Counted from the first letter of the stretch, positions 44,880 to 54,479 are shown. The stretch is DNA of 64,000 bases from Burkholderia sp. SRS-46 (GCF_004343775.1 NZ_PTXL01000012.1:62001-126000), one strand, 5' to 3'. Notes: generated from the letters alone by a model not told the origin. Program-made: numbers and translations.

Positions 44880-45653
44880 ATGCCCAAACCCTCGAACGCA
44901 GCCATCGACCCTTCGCCTGTCACGCCGCCGGCGCCGCGCGCCGAGCGCATCGTCGTGCGGCGCTTCGATCCTGCATTCGACGGTTACGCGCCGCTCACGG
45001 ACATGCTGCATCGTGCGTTCGCGCGGCTCGGCGCGATGGGGCTGAACTGCACGTGCGTCGACCAGACGGAAGCCGTCACGCGGCGGCGGACGGAAGCGGG
45101 CGAATGCTTCGTCGCGGTCAGCGGCGCGCGCGTGATCGGCACGATGACGCTCCATGCGTCGGATCCGGCGTCCGCGTGCTCGCTGTATCGTCACGACGGC
45201 GTCGCGAGCGTGCGGCAGGTTGCGGTCGATCCGGCGTGGCAGGGGCGCGGCGTCGGCGCGACCTTGCTGTCGTTCGCCGAGCAATGGGCCGCGACGCGCG
45301 GCTTCGCGCTGCTGGCGCTCGACACGCCCAGGCCCGCGGCGCATCTGCTCGCGTTCTACCGTGCGCAGGGTTTCGAGCGCGTCGATGTCGTGCGGTTCGC
45401 CGGCAAGCGCTACGACAGCGCGATCCTGTGCAAGCGGCCGGTCGCGGCGCGAGGCCGGCGCGTGTCGCCCGCGTCGTGGGCGGCGGTGCGCATGGCGGCC
45501 GTATGGCGCATCGGGCACGCGATGCCGGCGCGCATCGTCGCGGCGGCCCGCGCGGGCATGCGGATCCGCCGCGTTGCGCCGTCGGCGGCGCGATGCGGGC
45601 GGATGCGCGTCAGGCAAGCGGCGCGCGGCGAGTCGAGCATCCGCTTCGGATGA
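44880..45653 (+). CDS. GNAT-family acetyltransferase with basic C-terminal tail
   Basis: A 257-residue protein. A GNAT domain (about 25-180) has the acetyl-CoA loop VAVDPAWQGRGVGATLLSFAEQWA and the C-terminal HLLAFYRAQGFERVD strand. A further 70 residues rich in Arg/Ala (RGRRVSPASWAAVRMAAVWRI) follow. The start at 44880 is supported by GGAG 8-11 nt upstream. The substrate is unknown; the basic tail is unusual and could be a spurious extension if a frameshift is present near 45440. Confidence 0.78.
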   Translation: MPKPSNAAIDPSPVTPPAPRAERIVVRRFDPAFDGYAPLTDMLHRAFARLGAMGLNCTCVDQTEAVTRRRTEAGECFVAVSGARVIGTMTLHASDPASACSLYRHDGVASVRQVAVDPAWQGRGVGATLLSFAEQWAATRGFALLALDTPRPAAHLLAFYRAQGFERVDVVRFAGKRYDSAILCKRPVAARGRRVSPASWAAVRMAAVWRIGHAMPARIVAAARAGMRIRRVAPSAARCGRMRVRQAARGESSIRFG

Positions 45654-46256
45654 CGCTGTGCGTGGTTCGATTGAGCATCGAATGGCGATGCATCAATATG
45701 GTTGCGCACGCAACTTAATCGTCACGTCGCATGTGATCGTGTAGCCGGCCGATCACGCGGAGGGTTGCGAGCGCGCTCGCTTCGACTCCGCCGGCGACGA
45801 AACCGGACGGCGCCCGCAGCGCGACGTCCGCCACCCATCGGCGCGCACCGTCGCCGCGCCACTTTTCCGCACGTTCATTCTTTTTCCTCGCGCATCCCGC
45901 GCACCGGCGCGCCACCAGGACGCGAACGAAACCGCCCGATCGGACGCGGATTTGTCTGAAAGCGACGCCGCCGTCGCCGCTCCCGCACCACTTCCATCGC
46001 CCTTCTTCCCGCACGCTGCTCCGCACAAGATCCGGCCGCGACGCTTGCCGGCTCTGGCCGCGCGCGTACTGCGCCGCCGCAAACCGGCCGTGCCGCGCGC
46101 ACGGCCTCGCGCGGCGCGGCCGGGGGGGCGTCTTCCCGCGTGTCGTATTTGCGCAAGCGTTTGTCGTAATTCGTCGGCAGGTCGGGGTTTTTTCTGGCAA
46201 CTATGTAGGCACGCTGTGACATGCGTGAGTCCCCGCTACACGAGGAGAAGGTTTCG
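45654..46256. other. Intergenic region upstream of the choline ABC operon
   Basis: About 600 bp without a supported gene; short frames on both strands are Arg/Ala-rich shadows. Its right end holds the direct repeat listed separately and should contain the promoter of the transporter operon. Confidence 0.45.
46141..46168. promoter_or_regulatory. Direct repeat TGTCGTA-N14-TGTCGTA
   Basis: Two TGTCGTA heptamers start at 46141 and 46162, 21 bp apart (two helical turns), about 95 bp before the ATPase start. AraC-family activators bind such same-face direct repeats. The AraC/GlxA-type regulator in the same cluster (48425) is the natural candidate. A TTGCGCAA palindrome lies between the repeats. 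Confidence 0.5.
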
Positions 46257-47426
46257 ATGGATGCCCCCAAGGTCGTAGTCGAAGGTCTGTGCAAGGTATT
46301 TGGAAGCAACCCGCAGCAGGCGCTCGACATGCTCGCTGCCGGTGCGACGAAGGATGATGTACTCAAGCGCACGGGCCAGGTCGTCGGCGTGCACAACGTG
46401 TCGTTCGACGTGCAGGAAGGCGAGATATTCGTGCTGATGGGCCTGTCCGGCTCCGGCAAATCCACGCTGATCCGCCTCGTGAACCGGCTGGTCGATCCGA
46501 GCGCCGGCAAGGTGATGATCGACGGCCTCGACGTCGCCTCGGCGCGCCGCTCGGCACTCACCGCGCTGCGCCGCAAGGACATGAGCATGGTGTTCCAGTC
46601 GTTCGCGCTGATGCCGCATCGCACCGTGGTGTCGAACGCCGCGTTCGGCCTCGAAGTCGCGGGCGTCGGCAAGAAGGAGCGCGAACGGCGTGCGATGGAG
46701 GTACTCGAGCAGGTCGGCCTCGCACCGTTCTCGCAGAAGCTGCCGTCCGAGCTGTCGGGCGGCATGCAGCAGCGTGTCGGCCTGGCCCGCGCGCTGGCCG
46801 TGAACCCGTCGCTGATGATCATGGACGAGGCGTTCTCCGCACTCGATCCGCTCAAGCGCCGCGAAATGCAGGACGTGCTGCTGCAACTGCAGAAGGAGCA
46901 GCGCCGCACGATCATGTTCGTGTCGCACGATCTGGAGGAAGCGCTGCGCATCGGCAACCGCATCGCGATCATGGAAGGCGGCCGGCTCGTGCAAGTCGGC
47001 ACGCCGCAGGACATCATCGCGAACCCGGCCGACGACTACGTGCGCGCGTTCTTCGACGGTATCGACACCAGCCGCTACCTCACGGCCGGCGACCTGATGC
47101 AGACGGGCGCCGTGCCGATCGTGTCGAAGTGCGATGCCGCGAACGTCGCGGCGACGCTGAACGGCAGTGCCGAGTACGCGTTCGTGCTCGACGCCGAACG
47201 CAAGATCCGCGGCTTCGTCACGCGCGATGCAATCGGTCAGGCCACGCCGTCGGTGCGGCCGATCGAAAGCATCCGGCGCGACGCGTCGCTCGAACATGTC
47301 GTTGCGCGCGTGGTCGCGAGCCCGAATGCACTGCCCGTCGTCGACGACGACGGCTGCTACTGCGGCTCGGTCGATCGTGCGCTCATCCTGAAGGCCATCA
47401 CGCGTTCGCGAGGCTCCCATGTCTGA
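46257..47426 (+). CDS. Glycine betaine/choline ABC transporter ATPase (ProV-like)
   Basis: A 389-residue ATPase. It has Walker A (GLSGSGKST), Q loop, signature (LSGGMQQR), Walker B (LMIMDEAFSALD) and the switch His in FVSHDLEEAL, then two C-terminal CBS-like regions (about 280-385). This is the ProV/OpuAA/CbcV type, energising uptake of quaternary amines such as choline or betaine. GAGGAGAAG upstream sets the ATG at 46257. It overlaps the permease gene by 8 nt. Confidence 0.93.
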   Translation: MDAPKVVVEGLCKVFGSNPQQALDMLAAGATKDDVLKRTGQVVGVHNVSFDVQEGEIFVLMGLSGSGKSTLIRLVNRLVDPSAGKVMIDGLDVASARRSALTALRRKDMSMVFQSFALMPHRTVVSNAAFGLEVAGVGKKERERRAMEVLEQVGLAPFSQKLPSELSGGMQQRVGLARALAVNPSLMIMDEAFSALDPLKRREMQDVLLQLQKEQRRTIMFVSHDLEEALRIGNRIAIMEGGRLVQVGTPQDIIANPADDYVRAFFDGIDTSRYLTAGDLMQTGAVPIVSKCDAANVAATLNGSAEYAFVLDAERKIRGFVTRDAIGQATPSVRPIESIRRDASLEHVVARVVASPNALPVVDDDGCYCGSVDRALILKAITRSRGSHV

Positions 47427-48315
47427 AATGATTCCGCTCGGTACCTGGGTCGACCAGTCCGTCCACTACCTGCTCGACCACGACGCGAAGACGTTCGATG
47501 CGATCGGTCAAGCGATCGAGGGGCTCGCGGCATTCGTCGAGCACAGCCTGCAGGCGATCCCGATGTGGCTGATGATGGCGATCTTCATCGGCATCGGCTT
47601 GTGGCGGGTGGGCTGGCGCTTCGCGCTGTTCACCACCGCGTCGCTGCTGCTGATCTTCGCGACCGGCTTCTGGGATCAGACGGTCATCACGCTCGGCCTC
47701 ACGCTGTCGTCGACGATCATCAGCCTCGTGCTCGGCATTCCGCTCGGCATCTGGGCCGCGAAGAGCAAGTGGGTCGCGGCGACCGTGCGCCCGATCCTCG
47801 ACCTGATGCAGACCATGCCGGCCTTCGTCTACCTGATCCCGGCCGCGATGCTGTTCGGCCTCGGCCGCGTGCCGGGGATCCTGTCGACGGTGATCTTCGC
47901 GATGCCGCCGGCCGTGCGCCTGACGAGCCTCGGCATCCGCCACGTGAACCGCGAGATCGTCGAAGCCGGCCAGGCGTTCGGCTGCACGCCGTGGCAGCTG
48001 CTGTACAAGGTGCAGTTCCCGAATGCGCTGCCGTCGATCATGCAAGGCGTGAACCAGACGATCATGATGGCGCTGTCGATGGTGATCATCGCGTCGATGG
48101 TCGGCGCGGGCGGCCTCGGCAACGACGTGCTCGCCAGCATCCAGCGCCTGGATATCGGCCTCGGCTTCGAAAGCGGCCTGTCGGTGGTGCTGCTCGCGAT
48201 CATCCTCGACCGCATCACCGAAAGCTTCGGCCGCGCGCCGGGCACCGCGCGCGCACCGCTGTTCGCGGGCCTCAAGCAACTGTTTCGCGTCAAGGCCACG
48301 CCCGCGCAGGCCTGA
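47419..48315 (+). CDS. Glycine betaine/choline ABC transporter permease (ProW-like)
   Basis: A 298-residue inner-membrane permease with about seven hydrophobic segments. It has the MetI-like permease loop around EAGQAFGCTPWQLLYKVQFPNALPSIMQGVNQ, where the EAA motif contacts the ATPase. The GGLGNDVLASIQRLDIGLGFESGLSVVLLAIILDRITE C-terminal segment is typical of ProW/CbcW. It overlaps the ATPase gene by 8 nt, so it is made in register with it. Confidence 0.94.
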   Translation: MSEMIPLGTWVDQSVHYLLDHDAKTFDAIGQAIEGLAAFVEHSLQAIPMWLMMAIFIGIGLWRVGWRFALFTTASLLLIFATGFWDQTVITLGLTLSSTIISLVLGIPLGIWAAKSKWVAATVRPILDLMQTMPAFVYLIPAAMLFGLGRVPGILSTVIFAMPPAVRLTSLGIRHVNREIVEAGQAFGCTPWQLLYKVQFPNALPSIMQGVNQTIMMALSMVIIASMVGAGGLGNDVLASIQRLDIGLGFESGLSVVLLAIILDRITESFGRAPGTARAPLFAGLKQLFRVKATPAQA

Positions 48316-48424
48316 TTGACCGGCGGCCGGGCTTCTTCCGGCCGCCTGCTCCGTTCATGCATCGGCTTCCCGCGGCCCCGGCCGCGGGGCTGACCTCGTG
48401 CCACCTGCTCGTTAGGAGAGCGAT

Positions 48425-49426
48425 GTGACGTCCGCCGCTGCCGCCTTTGCGCCCGCCGCCCGCGTTTCACCGGTTTCGTCCCTCGCGCACTTCGGCTTTC
48501 TGACGCTGCCGAATTTCTCGATGATCGCGTTCTCGAGCGCGGTCGAAGTGCTGCGCATGGCGAACTACGTCGGGCGCGCCGACCACTACCAGTGGTCGAT
48601 CTACTCGCTCGACGGCGCGCCGGTGCACGCGAGCAACGGCATCGCGGTGCGGCCGACGCAGGCGCTCGACCCCGAGCGCCTGCCGGACGTGATGATCGTC
48701 TGCGGCGGCATCCGCATCCGCGACGTGGTCGACGAAGGCGCGCGCGACACGCTCGCCGCGCTCGCCGATCGCGGGCTGCCGCTCGGCGGCATCTGCACGG
48801 GCGCGTATGCGCTGATGTCGAGCGGGCTGCTCGACGGCTATCGCTGCACCGTCCATTGGGAAAACCTGTCGGCGCTGCACACGGAGTTCCCGCAGGTGAA
48901 TTTCGCGGACGAGCTGTTCGTCGTCGACCGCGACCGCCTGACCTGCACCGGCGGCACCGCGCCGCTCGACCTGATGCTGAACCTCGTCGGCGCGCGCTTC
49001 GGGCAGCAGCTGGCCGCGCAGGTGTCGGAGCAGTTCATCCTCGAGCGCATCCGCAGCGCGACCGATCCGCAGCCGATTCCGGTCGACGCGCGCGTCGGCT
49101 TCTCGCGCGCGGAGCTGATCGAGGTCGTGCGGCTGATGGAGGCGAACATCGAGGAGCCGCTGTCGCTCGAGGAACTCGCGCGGCTCGTGCGGCTGTCGCA
49201 GCGGCATCTGCAGCGGATGTTCAAGGTCTACCTGAACGTGTCGCCGACCCACTACTACCTGACGCTGAGGCTCAAGCGCGCACGCGACCTGCTGCGCACG
49301 ACCGATGCGTCGATCGCCCGCGTGACGACGATCTGCGGGTTCCATTCGCCGTGCCATTTCAGCAAGGCGTACCGCGCGCAGTTCGGCCACGCGCCCAGTT
49401 ACGAACGCCGGCTGCCGGGGCACTGA
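48425..49426 (+). CDS. GlxA/AraC-family regulator of choline or betaine genes
   Basis: 333 residues. The N-terminal DJ-1/PfpI-like domain (about 20-190) has the GGICTGAYALMSSGLLDGYRCTVHWE block, and the C-terminal AraC helix-turn-helix has LARLVRLSQRHLQRMFKVYL and ARVTTICGFHSPCHFSKAYRAQFGHAP. GbdR and CdhR, which activate betaine/carnitine catabolism in Pseudomonas, share this architecture. The GTG start (48425) follows AGGAG closely. It sits between permease and binding-protein genes, so the cluster is probably self-regulated. The ligand is inferred from context. Confidence 0.88.
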   Translation: MTSAAAAFAPAARVSPVSSLAHFGFLTLPNFSMIAFSSAVEVLRMANYVGRADHYQWSIYSLDGAPVHASNGIAVRPTQALDPERLPDVMIVCGGIRIRDVVDEGARDTLAALADRGLPLGGICTGAYALMSSGLLDGYRCTVHWENLSALHTEFPQVNFADELFVVDRDRLTCTGGTAPLDLMLNLVGARFGQQLAAQVSEQFILERIRSATDPQPIPVDARVGFSRAELIEVVRLMEANIEEPLSLEELARLVRLSQRHLQRMFKVYLNVSPTHYYLTLRLKRARDLLRTTDASIARVTTICGFHSPCHFSKAYRAQFGHAPSYERRLPGH

Positions 49427-49529
49427 CCGGCGCCGATTTCGGCCCGTTGCGCCGCCGGGATCGCGGCGCGCGGCTTTCATTCCCGATCCCGTATTTCATG
49501 CGAACGACATCACCTTGAGGAGAAGAAAG

Positions 49530-50480
49530 ATGAAGCGACTACTGATCGCAGCGGCATGTGGCGTCGGGATCGCCGCCGCGCCGGTTTCGGCCGTGTATGC
49601 GGCCGATCCGCCGGTGTGCAAGACCGTCCGTTTCGCGGACGTCGGCTGGTCCGACATCGCGGCGACGACGGGCCTGGCATCGACGATGCTGCAGGGCCTG
49701 GGCTATGCGCCGACGAAGACGATCGCATCGGTGCCGATCACGTTCGCGGGGATCAAGAGCAAGCAGATCGACGTGTTCCTCGGCTACTGGTCGCCGACGA
49801 TGGACCCGATCATCCAGCCGTTCACGAAGGCCGGCACGATCAAGGTGCTCGCGACGCCCAACCTGACCGGCGCGAAATACACGCTGGCGGTGCCCGACTA
49901 CGTGTACCAGGGCGGCCTGAAGTCGTTCGCCGACATCCAGAAGTTCGCGGACAAGCTGAACGGCCGCGTCTACGGGATCGAGCCGGGCAACGACGGCAAC
50001 CAGCTGATCAAGAAGATGATCGACGGCAACCAGTTCGGGCTCGGCAAGTTCAAGCTCGTCGAGTCGAGCGAGGCGGGCATGCTGGTCGAGGTGAACCGCG
50101 CGATCCGCGACAAGCAGTGGATCGTGTTCCTCGGCTGGGAGCCGCACCCGATGAACGTGCAGATGAAGATCGACTACCTGACCGGCGGCGACGACGTGTT
50201 CGGCCCGAACTACGGCGAAGCGAAGGTGCTGACCGCGACGCCGCCCGACTACGCGTCGCGCTGCCCGAACGTCGCGAAGTTCGTGTCGAACCTGCAGTTC
50301 ACGACGACGATCGAGAACCACGTGATGGTGCCGATCATGAACAAGGAAGATCCGAACAAGGCCGCGGCCACCTGGCTGAAGGCGAATCCGCAGGTGCTCG
50401 ACAAGTGGCTCGCGGGCGTGACGACGCTCGACGGCAAGCCCGGGCTGCCGGCGGTGAAGAGCTATCTCGGGATTCATTGA
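49530..50480 (+). CDS. Choline/glycine betaine-binding periplasmic protein (ChoX-like)
   Basis: A 316-residue exported binding protein. Signal peptide MKRLLIAAACGVGIAAAPVSAVYA, then a mature core with aromatic-rich motifs of the ChoX/ProX-OpuAC family: ADVGWSDIAATTGLA, DVFLGYWSPTMDP and FLGWEPHPMNVQ. These Trp/Tyr residues form the cation-pi cage for quaternary amines. The ATG at 49530 opens a normal signal peptide; TTG codons upstream are less likely. It ends at a strong terminator. It completes the transporter with the ATPase and permease genes. Confidence 0.92.
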   Translation: MKRLLIAAACGVGIAAAPVSAVYAADPPVCKTVRFADVGWSDIAATTGLASTMLQGLGYAPTKTIASVPITFAGIKSKQIDVFLGYWSPTMDPIIQPFTKAGTIKVLATPNLTGAKYTLAVPDYVYQGGLKSFADIQKFADKLNGRVYGIEPGNDGNQLIKKMIDGNQFGLGKFKLVESSEAGMLVEVNRAIRDKQWIVFLGWEPHPMNVQMKIDYLTGGDDVFGPNYGEAKVLTATPPDYASRCPNVAKFVSNLQFTTTIENHVMVPIMNKEDPNKAAATWLKANPQVLDKWLAGVTTLDGKPGLPAVKSYLGIH

Positions 50481-50521
50481 CGCAGTGCGCGGTGCGCGCC
50501 GCCGATGCGCGCACCCGTTGG

Positions 50522-50552
50522 CGGCCCGTCTGTACGACGGGCCGTTTTTTTT
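50522..50552 (+). terminator. Rho-independent terminator after the choline cluster
   Basis: CGGCCCGTC (50522-50530) pairs with GACGGGCCG (50536-50544) and eight T follow. It closes the binding-protein transcript. Confidence 0.9.
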
Positions 50553-50641
50553 GTTCGTCGCGGATTGCCGGGGAGGGCGGGGCAGGCCGGCGCTCCTGAT
50601 GCAACCCTGATTTCCGGAGCGTTCTCCTCGTCTTCTTCAAC

Positions 50642-50653
50642 TCTTATATAAGA
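50642..50653. promoter_or_regulatory. Palindrome TCTTATATAAGA upstream of acnB
   Basis: A perfect 12-bp palindrome, followed by overlapping ATAAGACATAAGACAT direct repeats (to about 50663), 120 bp upstream of acnB. GntR-type regulators of organic-acid genes use AT-rich palindromes of similar form, so this is a candidate operator. Confidence 0.45.
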
Positions 50654-50772
50654 CATAAGACATTTGACGTTGGAGGATATTGTGATTAAAATCCCGATCG
50701 AAGCAGTGCCCGGAACAGCCTCGGAGCGCCTGAAAGGCCTTCCCCTGAAACGCAATATCAGCAGGTCCCCCC

Positions 50773-53358
50773 ATGCTTGAAAACTTTCGTGCTCACGTGG
50801 CCGCCCGCGCCGCGCTTGGTATTCCTCCCCTGCCGCTGACGGCTCAGCAGACCGCCGAACTGGTGGAACTGCTGGCGAATCCGCCTGCCGGCGAAGAGCA
50901 GACCCTGCTCGACCTGATCACCCACCGCGTGCCCGCCGGCGTGGACGAAGCCGCCCGCGTGAAGGCCGGCTACCTGGCCGCCGTGGCCAAGGGCGAGACG
51001 GCCAGCCCGCTGATCTCGCGCGAGCGCGCCACCGAACTGCTCGGCACGATGCTGGGCGGCTACAACATCCAGCCGCTGATCGAGCTGCTGTCCGACGACG
51101 CAGTCGCGGCCGTCGCCGCCGACGCGCTGAAGAAAACCCTGCTGATGTTCGACCAGTTCCACGACGTCAAGGAACTGGCCGACAAGGGCAACGCGCACGC
51201 GAAGGCCGTGCTGCAAAGCTGGGCCGACGCCGAATGGTTCACGAGCCGTCCGGAAGTGCCGCAAAGCCTGACCATCACCGTCTTCAAGGTGACGGGCGAA
51301 ACCAACACCGACGACCTGTCGCCGGCGCCGGACGCCACCACCCGCCCGGACATCCCGATGCACGCGCTGGCGATGCTGAAGAACGCGCGCCCCGGCATCA
51401 CCCCGGAAGAAGACGGCAAGCGCGGCCCGGTCAAGTTCATCGAGTCGCTGAAGGAAAAGGGCCACCTGGTCGCGTACGTGGGCGACGTGGTCGGCACCGG
51501 CTCCTCGCGCAAGTCGGCCACCAACTCGGTGCTGTGGTTCACCGGCGAAGACATCCCGTTCGTCCCGAACAAGCGCTTCGGCGGCGTGTGCCTGGGCGGC
51601 AAGATCGCCCCGATCTTCTACAACACGATGGAAGACGCCGGCGCGCTGCCGATCGAACTCGACGTGTCGCAGATGGAAATGGGCGACGTGGTCGAACTGC
51701 GCCCGTACGAAGGCAAGGCGCTGAAGAACGGCGCGGTGATCGCCGAGTTCCAGGTCAAGTCCGACGTGCTGTTCGACGAAGTGCGCGCCGGCGGCCGCAT
51801 TCCGCTGATCATCGGCCGCGGCCTGACGACGAAGGCGCGTGAAGCGCTGGGCCTGGCGCCGTCGACGCTGTTCCGCCTGCCGCATCAGCCGGCCAACAGC
51901 GGCAAGGGTTTCTCGCTGGCGCAGAAGATGGTGGGCCGCGCGTGCGGCCTGCCGGAAGGCCAGGGCGTGCGTCCGGGCACGTACTGCGAACCGAAGATGA
52001 CCTCGGTCGGCTCGCAGGACACCACGGGCCCGATGACCCGCGACGAACTGAAGGACCTGGCGTGCCTGGGCTTCTCGGCCGACCTCGTCATGCAGTCGTT
52101 CTGCCACACCGCCGCTTATCCGAAGCCGGTCGACGTGAAGACGCACCAGACGCTGCCGAACTTCATCAGCACCCGTGGCGGCATCGCGCTGCGCCCGGGC
52201 GACGGCGTGATCCACTCGTGGCTGAACCGCATGCTGCTGCCCGACACCGTCGGCACCGGCGGCGATTCGCACACGCGCTTCCCGATCGGCATCAGCTTCC
52301 CGGCAGGCTCGGGCCTGGTCGCCTTCGCGGCCGCCACCGGCACGATGCCGCTGGACATGCCGGAATCGGTGCTGGTCCGCTTCAAGGGCAAGATGCAGCC
52401 GGGCGTCACGCTGCGTGACCTGGTCAACGCGATTCCGCTGTACGCGATCAAGCAGGGCATGCTGACGGTTGCCAAGCAAGGCAAGAAGAACATCTTCTCG
52501 GGCCGCGTTCTCGAAATCGAAGGCCTGCCGGACCTGAAGGTCGAGCAAGCGTTCGAGCTGTCGGATGCGTCCGCCGAGCGCTCGGCCGCCGGTTGCACGG
52601 TGCACCTGAACAAGGAACCGATCATCGAATACCTCAACAGCAACATCACGCTGCTGAAGTGGATGATCGCCCAGGGCTACCAGGATCCGCGCAGCCTGCA
52701 GCGCCGCATCACGGCGATGGAGCAGTGGCTGGCCGACCCGCAACTGCTGTCGCCGGATGCCGACGCCGAGTACGCCGCCGTCATCGAGATCGACCTGGCC
52801 GACATCCACGAGCCGATCGTCGCGTGCCCGAACGATCCGGACGACGTGAAGACGCTGTCCGACGTGGCAGGCGCTACGATCGACGAAGTGTTCATCGGCT
52901 CGTGCATGACCAATATCGGCCACTTCCGCGCGGCGTCGAAGCTGCTGGAAGGCAAGCGCGACATCCCGGTCAAGCTGTGGGTGGCGCCGCCGACCAAGAT
53001 GGACCAGAAGCAGCTGACCGAGGAAGGCCACTACGGCGTGTTCGGCACGGCCGGTGCCCGCACCGAAATGCCGGGCTGCTCGCTGTGCATGGGTAACCAG
53101 GCACAGGTGCGCGAAGGCGCGACGGTCATGTCGACGTCGACCCGCAACTTCCCGAACCGTCTCGGCAAGAACACGAACGTGTACCTCGGCTCGGCGGAAC
53201 TGGCGGCGATCTGCTCGCGCCTGGGCAAGATCCCGACCAAGGAAGAGTACATGGCCGACATGGGCGTGCTCAGCGCCAACGGCGACAAGATCTACAAGTA
53301 CATGAACTTCGACCAGATCGCCGACTTCAAGGAAGTGGCCGACACCGTGCAGATGTAA
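50773..53358 (+). CDS. acnB: Aconitate hydratase B
   Basis: 861 residues, the usual AcnB length. It interconverts citrate and isocitrate in the TCA cycle and can isomerise 2-methylisocitrate. It starts MLENFRAHVAARAALGIPPLPL and has the HEAT-like N-terminal domain followed by the swivel domain placed before the catalytic domains, as in AcnB. Cluster-binding Cys are visible in SCMTNIGHFR and CSLCMGNQAQVREG. ETNTDDLSPAPDA and VGDVVGTGSSRKSATNSV are family blocks. It is alone in its transcript, ending at a strong hairpin terminator. Confidence 0.97.
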   Translation: MLENFRAHVAARAALGIPPLPLTAQQTAELVELLANPPAGEEQTLLDLITHRVPAGVDEAARVKAGYLAAVAKGETASPLISRERATELLGTMLGGYNIQPLIELLSDDAVAAVAADALKKTLLMFDQFHDVKELADKGNAHAKAVLQSWADAEWFTSRPEVPQSLTITVFKVTGETNTDDLSPAPDATTRPDIPMHALAMLKNARPGITPEEDGKRGPVKFIESLKEKGHLVAYVGDVVGTGSSRKSATNSVLWFTGEDIPFVPNKRFGGVCLGGKIAPIFYNTMEDAGALPIELDVSQMEMGDVVELRPYEGKALKNGAVIAEFQVKSDVLFDEVRAGGRIPLIIGRGLTTKAREALGLAPSTLFRLPHQPANSGKGFSLAQKMVGRACGLPEGQGVRPGTYCEPKMTSVGSQDTTGPMTRDELKDLACLGFSADLVMQSFCHTAAYPKPVDVKTHQTLPNFISTRGGIALRPGDGVIHSWLNRMLLPDTVGTGGDSHTRFPIGISFPAGSGLVAFAAATGTMPLDMPESVLVRFKGKMQPGVTLRDLVNAIPLYAIKQGMLTVAKQGKKNIFSGRVLEIEGLPDLKVEQAFELSDASAERSAAGCTVHLNKEPIIEYLNSNITLLKWMIAQGYQDPRSLQRRITAMEQWLADPQLLSPDADAEYAAVIEIDLADIHEPIVACPNDPDDVKTLSDVAGATIDEVFIGSCMTNIGHFRAASKLLEGKRDIPVKLWVAPPTKMDQKQLTEEGHYGVFGTAGARTEMPGCSLCMGNQAQVREGATVMSTSTRNFPNRLGKNTNVYLGSAELAAICSRLGKIPTKEEYMADMGVLSANGDKIYKYMNFDQIADFKEVADTVQM

Positions 53359-53404
53359 GCATGATGGCGAGCTACGGCGTGCGGTTCGCGTCGTAGCGCC
53401 ACGC

Positions 53405-53445
53405 AATGGCGCCGCAGGCTGAATGCTTGCGGCGCCATTTTTTTT
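53405..53445 (+). terminator. Rho-independent terminator after acnB
   Basis: AATGGCGCCGCA (53405-53416) pairs with TGCGGCGCCATT (53428-53439), 12 bp perfect, with a run of T through 53445. Confidence 0.9.
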
Positions 53446-53594
53446 GGTTCATCGCGGGATGCCGGGGAACGCGGCGCGCATCGTCGGTCGAACGGCTGGT
53501 TCCGTGCCGGCAGGGTTTTCATCAGGACATCCGGGGCGCGGCACGAGCCATTATGGAGAAAGCACTGTCGCTGCCAACCGCAGGAGGGCGCACC

Positions 53595-54479
53595 GTGACT
53601 TCCGATCCCACTCCCTCGACCGCCTTCGTGTTCGCCGGCGGCGGCAGTCTTGGCGCGATCGAGGTCGGCATGCTCCGCGAGCTGGTCGCGAGCGGCGAAC
53701 GGCCCGATTGCGTCGTCGGCGCGTCGGCGGGCGCGATCAATGCCGCCTATTTCGCCGGCCGGCCGGACGCGGACGGCGTCGCGATGCTTGCCGCGCTGTG
53801 GTGCAGAATCCGCCGCCAGGACGTCATGCCGTTCTCGATGCGCAGCGTCATCGCGATGCTTCTGCGCAACCGGGCGCATCTGGTCGAGGCCGATGCGCTG
53901 CGCCTGCTGCTGGAAAAGAACCTGCCGTACCGGCGGATCGAGCAAGCCGCGTTGCCGCTCCACATCGTCGCGACCGACGTGCTGAACGGCCGCGAAGTCG
54001 TGCTGTCCAGCGGCTCGGTCGTGGATGCCGTGCAGGCCAGCGCGGCGATTCCCGGCGTGTTTCCGTCGGTCAGCATCGGCGGCGTGGAACTCGTCGACGG
54101 CGGCGTCGCGAACAATACGCCGATCTCCGTTGCGATCGCGCTCGGCGTCAAGCGGATCGTCGTGCTGCCGGCCGGGTTCGCCTGTGCGTTGCGCGTGCCG
54201 CCGCGCAGCGCGATCGCGCATGCGACGCACGCGCTGACGCTCGTGATCGCGCGGCAGCTGGTGCGCGATCTGGAGCTGTACGCGGCACACGCGCAAATTC
54301 ATGTCGTGCCGCCGCTCTGTCCGCTCGAAGTGTCGTCATACGATTACTCGCAGTGCGTGCAGCTGATCGACAAGGCCGCGGAACGCACGCGCGCGTGGAT
54401 CGATGCGGGCGGGCTCGCGCAGTGCGCGATTCCCGGCGAGCTGCGCGAGCACGATCATGCCGCGGCGCTGTCGCATTGA
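53595..54479 (+). CDS. Patatin-like phospholipase
   Basis: A 294-residue patatin-fold enzyme. It shows the oxyanion loop FAGGGSLGAIEVGM, the nucleophile motif GASAG (GxSxG) and the catalytic Asp in VDGGVANNTPISVAIALG, giving the Ser-Asp dyad of bacterial patatins. No signal peptide is seen. The GTG at 53595 is preferred because AGGAGG lies seven bases upstream; an ATG at 53553 would add 14 residues. Phospholipase A-type activity is the family role; some relatives are secreted toxins, but nothing here indicates export. Confidence 0.85.
   Translation: MTSDPTPSTAFVFAGGGSLGAIEVGMLRELVASGERPDCVVGASAGAINAAYFAGRPDADGVAMLAALWCRIRRQDVMPFSMRSVIAMLLRNRAHLVEADALRLLLEKNLPYRRIEQAALPLHIVATDVLNGREVVLSSGSVVDAVQASAAIPGVFPSVSIGGVELVDGGVANNTPISVAIALGVKRIVVLPAGFACALRVPPRSAIAHATHALTLVIARQLVRDLELYAAHAQIHVVPPLCPLEVSSYDYSQCVQLIDKAAERTRAWIDAGGLAQCAIPGELREHDHAAALSH

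Noticed and set aside
46236..47420. 394-residue minus-strand frame across the choline ABC ATPase
   Set aside because: Shadow of a complete ATPase with all Walker and signature motifs on the plus strand.
50758..53406. 882-residue minus-strand frame across acnB
   Set aside because: Pure antisense shadow: acnB is complete and conserved, and the minus product is Arg/His-rich low-complexity sequence common in high-GC antisense frames.
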